Shown here: positions 1-5,553 of the stretch, piece by piece
Layout of the letters: the number at the start of each line of letters is the position of its first letter
Numbering within the stretch: the first letter of the stretch is position 1
Assembly (NCBI GenBank): GCA_018725535.1
Contig: QLUS01000077.1
Location: 1-7,552, forward strand
DNA length: 7,552 nucleotides
Reading direction: 5' to 3'
DNA from: Bacillota bacterium
GTDB taxonomy: Bacteria > Bacillota > UBA994
Program-made: the position numbers and the translations under genes
Notes under the pieces: model-generated
Database searches by the model: none
What the model saw: the letters and a program-made list of their open reading frames with translations, nothing else
Told to the model about the DNA's origin: nothing

Positions 1-2
1 CC

Positions 3-413
3 TTCAAATTGCGTCGCGCACAGGAGAGCCTACGAAGAGACCTAGGGCGAGAGCCTAAACTGCGGGAGGTCGCACAGGAGCTGAACATTAGCGAGGACCT
101 CGCGCTCGCAGCACTTGAGTCTATGCGTGCCCCCTCGTCACTAGAAGAGCAAGTGCACCAAGATGAGGGGCAGCCGGTCTACCTCGTAGATCGGATTAAG
201 CAGCCAGACACCGGGGAGGAAGGGCGTGTGCTGCAACTTGCACTCCGTCAGCTGCTCTCTTCACTTCCTCGGCGGGACCAGCACATTCTCGCCGCACGGT
301 ACTTTCAGCTGAAGACGCAAGCAGAAGTGGCATCTGAGTTAGGCATTAGTCAAGTCCAGGTCTCACGCCTAGAGAAAGCTATACTGCTGAGGTTGCGACA
401 ACTTTTGTTATGA
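3..413 (+). CDS. sigF: RNA polymerase sporulation sigma factor SigF, 3' part only (5' end outside window)
   Basis: Sigma-70 family factor that directs the first forespore-specific transcription programme after asymmetric division; it is normally held inactive by the anti-sigma factor SpoIIAB. The window enters the gene in frame at base 3, and 136 codons are visible, covering regions 3 and 4. The stretch RAPSSLEEQVHQDEGQPVYL matches the region 3 of SigF as I recall it from B. subtilis (RAPSSIHETV...). The C-terminal helix-turn-helix for -35 recognition is KTQAEVASELGISQVQVSRL, with the invariant ISQVQVSRLEK. The related SigG is less likely because of the APSS motif, the spoVA genes downstream and the short C-terminus. 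The frame ends in TGA at 411-413 with no internal lesion. A TTG at base 9 is open but is only an internal leucine codon. spoIIAA and spoIIAB would be expected just upstream. The family call is firm; SigF over SigG is inferred. Confidence 0.9.
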   Translation, partial: FKLRRAQESLRRDLGREPKLREVAQELNISEDLALAALESMRAPSSLEEQVHQDEGQPVYLVDRIKQPDTGEEGRVLQLALRQLLSSLPRRDQHILAARYFQLKTQAEVASELGISQVQVSRLEKAILLRLRQLLL

Positions 414-531
414 GTGCATCAAACTGCTGGTGGCTACCGATACTAGGCATAGTTGGAGGTTGGATGTTAGATGCCAACGATTTATGCTAGAGGATGGTTG
501 GGACACGATCATTGAGAGGAGGTCGAGCGCT
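414..531 (+). other. sigF to small-membrane-gene spacer, with a possible very short leader ORF
   Basis: No rho-independent terminator is visible after sigF, so read-through into the next genes is plausible. The frame of the downstream 58-codon gene is open upstream to a GTG at 430 and has an ATG at 484, but neither is preceded by a good ribosome site. A separate 14-codon ORF (ATG 471 to TGA 513-515, MPTIYARGWLGHDH) follows a GGAGGT at 455-460 with a 10-nt gap and stops just before the AGGAGGT that serves the 532 start. It could be a translated leader or chance. No homology is recognised. Confidence 0.3.
517..523 (+). promoter_or_regulatory. Ribosome binding site that fixes the start at GTG 532
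   Basis: AGGAGGT lies 8 nt before the GTG at 532, a near-perfect Shine-Dalgarno sequence at ideal spacing. It argues for translation starting there rather than at the longer in-frame options at 430 or 484. Confidence 0.75.
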
Positions 532-708
532 GTGCGTTCTGTCCACAAATCGGTAGCGGTGGTAGTGGTCATGGCTATTATTGGGATAGCGGCACTATCG
601 TGGCTGTACGTTACATTCCTTTCGCGAGAAGGACAACCGCAGGGCGCGACGCTCGTGCACTCGGTTATTTCACCGCTAAGGGAGGTGCAGGATGGCACAA
701 GTCGTTAA
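532..708 (+). CDS. Small single-span membrane protein, unknown function (58 aa)
   Basis: I do not recognise a family. Starting at GTG 532, the product has a short basic N-terminus (MRSVHK), one hydrophobic span at about residues 7-30 (SVAVVVVMAIIGIAALSWLY...), and a polar tail of about 28 residues. The topology is probably N-in with the tail outside, by the positive-inside rule; a long uncleaved signal anchor is equally possible. No lipobox cysteine is present. The start was chosen for the strong AGGAGGT 8 nt upstream; the frame can be extended to GTG 430 (92 aa), but no ribosome site supports that. The end overlaps the dodecin start by 17 nt, which suggests co-transcription and coupled translation. 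It sits between sigF and spoVAC, where B. subtilis has spoVAA and spoVAB, but it is far too short to be either. A role in the forespore membrane is a guess from position only. Confidence 0.6.
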   Translation: MRSVHKSVAVVVVMAIIGIAALSWLYVTFLSREGQPQGATLVHSVISPLREVQDGTSR

Positions 709-904
709 GATTCTGGAGCTCGTCGGCGAATCACCTAAAAATTGGCAAGACGCTGTGGAAAGCGCGGTACATGAAGCCGCACGCTCCGTGGACCACATTA
801 CGGGAGTGGAAGTATATAATCTCACGGGCAACGTGGAAAACGGGCAAATCGTGGAGTATAAGGCCAACGTCAAGGTTGCTTTCCTTGTAGAGTACCACCG
901 ATAA
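692..904 (+). CDS. Dodecin family protein
   Basis: Small soluble protein of 70 residues, the usual size for dodecins, which assemble into hollow dodecamers that in characterised members bind flavins or related cofactors. The sequence opens VVKILELVGESP, followed by a single helix (about 15-33) and strands GVEVYNLTGNVE and IVEYKANVKVAFLVE, the typical beta-alpha-beta-beta pattern. GGGAGGT just upstream supplies the ribosome site for ATG 692. At the position where flavin-binding dodecins carry the stacking tryptophan (D-W-F-E-V in the Thermus protein, from memory), this protein has Gly38 (T-G-V-E-V), so classical flavin stacking may be absent. Its placement between sigF and spoVAC suggests forespore expression. 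The reading frame is intact. The family call is strong; ligand and role are not established by sequence. Confidence 0.9.
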   Translation: MAQVVKILELVGESPKNWQDAVESAVHEAARSVDHITGVEVYNLTGNVENGQIVEYKANVKVAFLVEYHR

Positions 905-909
905 AGAAA

Positions 910-936
910 AGAGCGCTTCCGTCCATGGAGCGCTCT
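910..936 (+). terminator. Stem-loop after dodecin, possible weak terminator or processing site
   Basis: AGAGCGCT (910-917) and AGCGCTCT (929-936) form a perfect 8-bp stem with an 11-nt loop, just after the dodecin stop codon. The sequence that follows (CCCTGTTGTC) lacks a proper T-run, so this is not a classic intrinsic terminator. It may attenuate transcription or stabilise the upstream mRNA end. Confidence 0.45.
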
Positions 937-946
937 CCCTGTTGTC

Positions 947-975
947 GTATGAATGCTGCCCCTTAGGCCACACTA
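947..975 (+). promoter_or_regulatory. Candidate SigG-type promoter before spoVAC
   Basis: GTATG (947-951) fits the SigG -35 pattern GHATR, and CACACTA (969-975) differs by one base from CATWMTA, with a 17-nt gap, close to the usual spacing for this sigma factor. SigG control of spoVA is known in B. subtilis. Against it, the predicted start site would fall almost on the GGAGGT ribosome site (981-986), giving an unusually short leader. Tentative. Confidence 0.3.
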
Positions 976-993
976 AGTGCGGAGGTAAAATGG

Positions 994-1454
994 ATGGCCA
1001 AAAGAACTCAAGCAGAACGTCGGAAGCAGTTCGAACAAAAGGCGTATCAACAAATGGTCGCTAAGACGCGAACTAAGATACCGATTGCTCGCAACGTCAT
1101 CGTCGCGTTTCTGGTCGGCGGTTTTATTTCGGTTATTGGTCAGGTGCTAATGATGCTCTTTGTGAGCCTTGGCTTCCCCGAGGAAAAAGCGGGAGACCCG
1201 ACTGTCGCCGCACTAATCCTTATTGCCAGCGTGTTGACTGGTCTTGGAGTTTGGGATGTGATCGGACAATTTGCGGGTGCGGGTGTCCCCGTAACGGGGT
1301 TTGCCATTCCATCGTTTCCTCGGCGCTTGAGTTTAAGCGAGAAGGGCTTGTGCTAGGCGTAGGCTCCCGCATGTTCCAACTGGCCGGTCCAATTATCGTT
1401 TACGGTACGGTTACAGCTTTTGTGGTTGGCGCAGTTCACGCCGTTCTTAAATAG
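994..1454 (+). pseudogene. spoVAC: SpoVAC, DPA channel membrane subunit, frameshifted
   Basis: Integral inner-membrane subunit of the SpoVA channel, which moves Ca-DPA into the forespore and out at germination. The start ATG 994 follows GGAGGT (981-986) at 7 nt. The basic cytoplasmic N-terminus (1-32) is followed by spans at about 34-58 and 68-90, then the family motif GQFAGAGVPVTGFA. At 1306 the frame breaks: as read, the protein ends at TAG 1354-1356 (120 aa) after 16 unrelated residues (IPSFPRR...). The remaining SpoVAC sequence continues in the +2 frame from 1308 (SIVSSALEFKREG, LVLGVGSRMF, LAGPIIVYG) to TAG 1452-1454. Adding one base to the codon at 1306 (AAT) restores GFANSIVSSALE and a protein of about 153 residues, the normal family size. 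Two residues also appear missing inside AGAG-VPVTG compared with relatives (from memory). The last membrane span is lost as written, so this copy is probably non-functional unless the base loss is a sequencing error. Confidence 0.85.
1306..1308 (+). other. spoVAC: Frameshift site in spoVAC (one base lost)
   Basis: The codons read GCC ATT CCA, where family members read Ala-Asn-Ser (GCC AAT TCC). Loss of a single A in the Asn codon explains the shift exactly, and the downstream sequence is otherwise in good order. No slippery heptamer with a downstream pseudoknot is evident, so programmed frameshifting is unlikely. Confidence 0.8.
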
Positions 1455-1456
1455 CC

Positions 1457-2473
1457 ATGCCGGCGAGAAAAAAGATTGGTCTACAGACAGTAGCATTTAG
1501 TCGCCCGGTTGCTGTCGTCGGTGCCGCCTGCTCTGTGGGGCCACTTGAAGGTGAAGGCCCGCTGCGGGGCAGTTTCGATATTGTCTACCCGGACATGCTA
1601 AATGGAGAAGCCAGCTGGGAGAAGACCGAGCGCACTATGCTTAGGGAGACAGTGCAATGTGCTCTCGGCAAAGCACATCTCACCTGCGAGAACATGGACT
1701 TTATGCTGGCAGGGGATTTGCTCAATCAGTGCATATCAGCCAACTTCGCGGCGAAAGACCTTGGCATCCTCCTGCTTGGCCTCTACGGTGCTTGTTCGAC
1801 GATGGCGGAAAGCACGGGCCTAGGTGCTATGCTCGTTGATGGAGGCTTTGGCATGTATACCGTCGCCGCAGTCTCAAGTCACTACGGGACAAGTGAACGT
1901 CAATACCGCTTCCCTACCGAGTACGGAGGGCAACGCCCGCCCTACAGCCAGTACACAGTTACGGGAGCGGGCGCGCTGCTACTTGGGTTTGGTGCTTACT
2001 TTCAGGGGCTTTTGCCGCGGGTCGCACACTTTACTGTCGGCAAAGTTATTGACTTGGGGCGGAAGGACCCCTTCGATATGGGTTCCGCTATGGCTCCGGC
2101 CGCCGCTGACACTATTCTGCGTCACTTCGGGGATCTCTCGCTCTCCCCGGATCATTATGATCTGGTACTTACAGGGGATCTGGCATTAGTAGGGCACAGC
2201 CTAGCGGAGGAGCTCTTAAATCGAGCAGGGCTTTCCTTGAAAGAGCGCTTGCAGGACTGCGGATTATTAGTGTTCGACAGGTCACGCCAGAAAGTGTTCG
2301 CTGGGGGTTCTGGTTGCGGATGCAGCGCAGTCGTATTTTGCGGGCACATCATGGAGCTGTTTAGGCTGGCTAAGCTCAAACGGGTGTTGCTCGTGGGGGC
2401 TGGGACGCTTCTTAGCCCCACTACCTTCCAACAAGGGGAATCCATACCGTGTCGCCCATGCCGTAGCCTTTGA
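1457..2473 (+). CDS. spoVAD: SpoVAD, DPA-binding thiolase-like SpoVA protein, C-terminus frameshifted
   Basis: Peripheral thiolase-fold subunit that binds DPA and works with SpoVAC and SpoVAE in DPA uptake. Family landmarks are clear: GPLEGEGPL (28-36), AGDLLNQ (85-91), LYGACSTMAES with Cys113 (the conserved pocket cysteine), ERQYRFPTEYGGQRPP, MAPAAADTI, VLTGDL and GGSGCGCSAVV. The frame is intact for 331 codons, then after ESIP at 2449 reads CRPCRSL and stops at TGA 2471-2473. The expected ending is still present in another frame from 2451 (VAHAVAFEL ... LVE) to TAG 2499-2501, a stop that touches the spoVAE ribosome site as expected for an intact operon. One extra or two missing bases near 2450 explain it. 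ATG 1457 has no ribosome site and lies 2 nt after the ancestral spoVAC stop, indicating coupling. Loss of the last 16 or so residues, a conserved strand, may or may not abolish function. Confidence 0.88.
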   Translation: MPARKKIGLQTVAFSRPVAVVGAACSVGPLEGEGPLRGSFDIVYPDMLNGEASWEKTERTMLRETVQCALGKAHLTCENMDFMLAGDLLNQCISANFAAKDLGILLLGLYGACSTMAESTGLGAMLVDGGFGMYTVAAVSSHYGTSERQYRFPTEYGGQRPPYSQYTVTGAGALLLGFGAYFQGLLPRVAHFTVGKVIDLGRKDPFDMGSAMAPAAADTILRHFGDLSLSPDHYDLVLTGDLALVGHSLAEELLNRAGLSLKERLQDCGLLVFDRSRQKVFAGGSGCGCSAVVFCGHIMELFRLAKLKRVLLVGAGTLLSPTTFQQGESIPCRPCRSL

Positions 2474-2501
2474 ACTGTGTGACGACCGCTTGGTGGAATA
2501 G
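2450..2501 (+). other. spoVAD: Out-of-frame remnant of the SpoVAD C-terminus
   Basis: Read from 2451, the frame gives VAHAVAFELCDDRLVE and TAG at 2499-2501. This continues the family pattern ESIP-x-(I/V)AHAV directly after the last correct codon at 2449. It marks the original gene end and pins the frame change to within a few bases of 2450. Confidence 0.75.
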
Positions 2502-2515
2502 GAGGGAGACAAGTT

Positions 2516-2866
2516 GTGATCTTTGTTAAGGCCTTTGTTGTGGGGGGACTTATCTGCGTTGTTGGTCAACTACTGATGGACCTTACTCCGCTGACTCCCG
2601 CCCATGTTCTCACGATCTTAGTCATCAGCGGGGGAATCCTATCGGGCATAGGGTTGTACGGACCGTTAGTGGAGTGGGCAGGCGCGGGGGCGAAAGCCCC
2701 CATCACCAGTTTTGGTCATTAGTTGGTGCAGGGCACGCTCAATGAACTAGCCAAAAGTGGCCCATGGGGGGTGCTAAGCGGCATATTCGATCTGACTAGT
2801 TCAGGCATAACTGCCGCGATTATTTTTGGCTTTTTCGTTGCTCTCATATTTAACCCTAAAGGGTAA
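2516..2866 (+). pseudogene. spoVAE: SpoVAE, DPA channel membrane subunit, interrupted by an in-frame TAG
   Basis: Membrane subunit of the SpoVA channel, from the same family as SpoVAC. GTG 2516 follows AGGAGGG (2500-2506) at 9 nt. The first part, 68 residues, is typical: KAFVVGGLICVVGQLLMD, LTPAHVLTILV, GLYGPLVEWAGAGA, PITSFG. A TAG at 2720-2722 then stops translation. The same frame continues without any shift for 47 codons that are plainly SpoVAE (LVQGTLNELAKSG, GVLSGIFDLTSSGITAAIIFG, ALIFNPKG) to TAA 2864-2866, giving a full length of about 116 residues, normal for the family. The residue before the TAG is His where relatives have Asn (SFGN-A/S-LV), so two neighbouring codons differ from the norm. 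The distal membrane segments are lost as written. Read-through of UAG is possible in principle but nothing in the window supports it. Confidence 0.87.
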
Positions 2867-2886
2867 CCTGCCTCGTTCTGCTTTAG

Positions 2887-2922
2887 CGGCCCTTAATGTG
2901 CTATAATAGCCAAAATGGGCCG
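2887..2922 (+). promoter_or_regulatory. Extended -10 sigma-A-type promoter within an inverted repeat
   Basis: TGCTATAAT (2899-2907) is a perfect extended -10 element (TGn plus TATAAT at 2902-2907). No good -35 is seen: the hexamer 17 nt upstream is TGCTTT at 2879-2884, which an extended -10 can tolerate. The expected start site is near 2914, giving a leader of about 23 nt with the GGAGGT at 2925-2930. A perfect 6-bp inverted repeat, CGGCCC (2887-2892) and GGGCCG (2917-2922), brackets the -10 and could be an operator or chance. This is the likely promoter of the nucleotidyltransferase-M50-scpA-scpB unit, separating it from the sporulation genes. Confidence 0.6.
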
Positions 2923-2936
2923 TTGGAGGTGCGCGG

Positions 2937-5552
2937 GTGGAGGTTATTGTCTGTCATATAAATGCAGATTTTGACGCACTAGGTTCGTTAGTGGCTGCCA
3001 AACTGCTTAGACCGAAGGCACTGGCCTGCTTCCCGGGTCATATCAACAAGAAGGTTAAAGAGCTATACTCGCTGTACAAAGACAGCCTTAACCTGACGCT
3101 ACAAGAGCATGTTAACGTGCAGGAAGTAACGCATTTGGTGGTTGTCGATACCCAGAGCGCGGATCGCATCGGCAAGCTGAAGCCTTTGTTTGCGCGCTCC
3201 GATGTGAAACTAACGATCATCGACCACCATCCGCGGCAAGCGCTGCTGCCCGAGTGGGCTACTACACATATTGAGGCCGTAGGCGCAACCACTACGTTGC
3301 TGGTGGAGGAAATTGCCGCGAGAAAGATTAGCCTAACGCCTAGCGTGGCTACGGTCTTGGCAACGGCCATTTACTCCGATACCGCATGCCTGACAGCGGG
3401 TTATACGACTGCCCGTGATGCTACAGCTGTTGCCTTTCTCTTAGCCCAGCAGGCCAACCTTGAAGTCATAGCCGCCTATACGCGTAGTCCCCTGTCTGAC
3501 GGGCAGCGCTCCTTGTTTGAGGAACTACTGGCTTCGTCGCAGGATATGATGGTGAAGGATGCAAAAGTGAAGCTGACTACGTGTGAGGTAAGCGAATACG
3601 TAGACGGCTTGGCTGTGCTGACCGGCAAATTAGCAGAGATTGACGATTGCGATGCCTGCATTGCCATAGTAAACATGGATGGCAGAGTACATATAGTAGG
3701 CAGAAGCAAGAGTAACCGCATAGACATGCAAAAGCTTATGCAGCGCTTAGGTGGTAGCGGTCATGCGCAAGCAGCCTCAGCCACTCTCAAGGATGCATCG
3801 CTCGTCACTGTAACTCAGATCGAAAACCTGCTTCAGGAAATTATCCAACCACCACTGCGAGCCCGTGATATCATGAGTACGCCCGTTCGGAGCGTCACCC
3901 CGGCCACAACGATGGCCGAGGCCGGTCAGTTAATGTTGCGGTCTGGACACAGCGGCTTGCCTGTGATTGAAGGTGGTCAGTTGGTAGGTATTATCTCACG
4001 CCGTGACCTCGACAAAGCCAACCACCACGGACTAGAAAACGCTCCGGTCAAGGGCTTTATGTCCTCACAAGTAGTAGTTGTATCTGCCGATGCCTCACTA
4101 GAAGAAGTGCAACGTATGCTTATAACCAAGGATATCGGGCGCCTGCCCGTAGTGGATGCAAGTGGCGGCGTAATTGGCATTGTCACTCGCACCGATGTGC
4201 TGCGCACCCTGCACGGCAAGAGCTATCCGCATTGGTATCAAGCTACCTACCGTTCACGTCCCGACGAGGAGACGCTTGGAGATGAGAATGTCACGGCAGC
4301 TTTAGAGACACACATAGGCAAAAGAACCATGGGGTTACTGCTGCTCATCGGGCAAGAAGCCGACCGTCAGGGTGCGCGTGCCTATCTGGTTGGCGGCTTA
4401 GCGCGCGACATTTTCATTGGGCATGAGAATGTCGATGTAGACGTGGTTGTCGAACCAGCCGCCATACCTTTGGCCCAACGTATTTCCAAGCTCCTTGGCG
4501 CAGCATGCGTAGAACACCCAAAGTTTGGGACGGCTACCGTCACGCTGCCGCAGGGTGAAAGCATTGACTTTGTCACGGCTCGTACCGAGTTTTATGCCAT
4601 GCCCGCAGCTCTTCCCGATGTAGAGAACGCCAGTATCCGCCAAGACCTGTATCGCAGGGACTTTACCATTAACACTCTGGCAGTGGTGCTCAACCAAGGT
4701 CAGTTCGGTAAGCTGCTTGACTTCTTTGGCGGGCGGGATGACCTCGCACAAGGTTTGGTACGTGTGTTATACAATCTCAGTTTTGTGGAAGACCCCACCC
4801 GTATCATCCGGGCAATTCGCTTTGAGCAGCGGTATGGGTTTCGGCTTGAAGAGCAAACGGAACGTTTCTTGCGCAATGCCTTGGAAAACGGGGTGCTGGA
4901 GAAGGTGTCGCGCGAGAAACTACGCGACGAGCTGCAGTTTATGTTAAGCGAGCCAGCAGCATCGCGCTCTGTTCTGCGCATGGATGAGCTTGGCGTCTGG
5001 CCGCACGTGCTGCCTAAGTTTATGCTTAGCGACCAACAGATTAGGATTATGCGCGGTATCGCCCAAGAGAGCCTCGGCATCATGCTTGACCAGTTTGCCG
5101 TCTACATGGCAGTGATTCTTATGTACAGGCCATTCTCTGAGTGGTCCGCGCTAGTTGAGTCTCTGAAGTTGCCGCGTAAAACGCGCGATGTGTGCCTCGA
5201 AGTTGCCTCTCACGCCGAAATGGTTTCACGCGCTTTCCAAGAAGGGAAATCTCCCCTGTCGGACATCTGGCTGATGATTGAGGAGCTCTCTGTCGAAGCG
5301 CAGTTACTTATTGCGGCACTGCTTGGCACCGGTGTATTCCGCCAACTGAGAGAATTACATGCCAAAGTTACGGAACGTCCCATGGTCAGCGGACAGGACC
5401 TCATACTGCGCGGTATTTCACCCGGTCCCATGATCGGGCGTATACTGTCAGAGCTAAAGAAGGCGCGCCTAGCGGGGAAAATCCTCACGCAAGAGGCGGA
5501 GCTTGAGTTCCTAGCTGTTCTTTTGGAGCGCACTCTAAAGGGAGGGAATTAA
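2937..5552 (+). CDS. DHH phosphoesterase / CBS pair / tRNA nucleotidyltransferase (poly(A) polymerase family) fusion protein
   Basis: A three-part protein of 871 residues. (1) A DHH phosphoesterase at about 1-305 with metal ligands in place: NADFD (9-13), D71, the DHH triad at 96-98, D148, and a DHHA1 part with GGSGH (272-276). (2) Two CBS domains at about 308-425, which usually bind adenine nucleotides and regulate the attached enzyme. (3) A class II nucleotidyltransferase at about 465-871 with LVGGLARDIFIG and DVDVVVE (catalytic carboxylates near 500-502), RRDFTINTLA (573-582), DFFGGRDDL, and the template motif EDPTR (618-622). The last part adds CCA, or only the terminal A, to tRNA 3' ends; which one cannot be told here. 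This architecture is known in Clostridia, Thermotoga and deltaproteobacteria. GTG 2937 follows GGAGGT at 6 nt. The frame is intact over 2.6 kb. The gene is separated from the next by 1 nt. Confidence 0.92.
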   Translation: MEVIVCHINADFDALGSLVAAKLLRPKALACFPGHINKKVKELYSLYKDSLNLTLQEHVNVQEVTHLVVVDTQSADRIGKLKPLFARSDVKLTIIDHHPRQALLPEWATTHIEAVGATTTLLVEEIAARKISLTPSVATVLATAIYSDTACLTAGYTTARDATAVAFLLAQQANLEVIAAYTRSPLSDGQRSLFEELLASSQDMMVKDAKVKLTTCEVSEYVDGLAVLTGKLAEIDDCDACIAIVNMDGRVHIVGRSKSNRIDMQKLMQRLGGSGHAQAASATLKDASLVTVTQIENLLQEIIQPPLRARDIMSTPVRSVTPATTMAEAGQLMLRSGHSGLPVIEGGQLVGIISRRDLDKANHHGLENAPVKGFMSSQVVVVSADASLEEVQRMLITKDIGRLPVVDASGGVIGIVTRTDVLRTLHGKSYPHWYQATYRSRPDEETLGDENVTAALETHIGKRTMGLLLLIGQEADRQGARAYLVGGLARDIFIGHENVDVDVVVEPAAIPLAQRISKLLGAACVEHPKFGTATVTLPQGESIDFVTARTEFYAMPAALPDVENASIRQDLYRRDFTINTLAVVLNQGQFGKLLDFFGGRDDLAQGLVRVLYNLSFVEDPTRIIRAIRFEQRYGFRLEEQTERFLRNALENGVLEKVSREKLRDELQFMLSEPAASRSVLRMDELGVWPHVLPKFMLSDQQIRIMRGIAQESLGIMLDQFAVYMAVILMYRPFSEWSALVESLKLPRKTRDVCLEVASHAEMVSRAFQEGKSPLSDIWLMIEELSVEAQLLIAALLGTGVFRQLRELHAKVTERPMVSGQDLILRGISPGPMIGRILSELKKARLAGKILTQEAELEFLAVLLERTLKGGN

Positions 5553-5553
5553 C

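Noticed and set aside
430..531. N-terminal extension of the small membrane protein to GTG 430 or ATG 484
   Set aside because: Neither start has a ribosome site, while GTG 532 has an excellent one; the added residues look non-coding.
600..890. 96-codon + strand frame overlapping the small membrane gene and dodecin
   Set aside because: Trp/Lys-rich product with no family resemblance; it overlaps the clear dodecin gene in another frame and has no supporting ribosome site.
1295..1312. Programmed ribosomal frameshift in spoVAC
   Set aside because: No slippery heptamer or obvious downstream pseudoknot, SpoVAC is not known to use frameshifting, and a single missing base explains the break fully.
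1824..2189. 121-codon + strand frame inside spoVAD
   Set aside because: It is a shadow of the well-supported SpoVAD frame and shows no recognisable motif.
2720..2722. Selenocysteine or other recoding at the spoVAE stop
   Set aside because: Selenocysteine uses UGA, not UAG; no hairpin follows, and relatives have Ala or Ser there. Pyrrolysine is kept only as a remote option.
2848..2868. Terminator hairpin at the end of spoVAE (ACCC-TAAA-GGGT)
   Set aside because: Only a 4-bp stem, no T-run, and it lies within the last codons of spoVAE.
4700..5083. 127-codon - strand frame opposite the nucleotidyltransferase domain
   Set aside because: Ser/Arg-rich antisense shadow of a strongly conserved coding region; no independent start signal.
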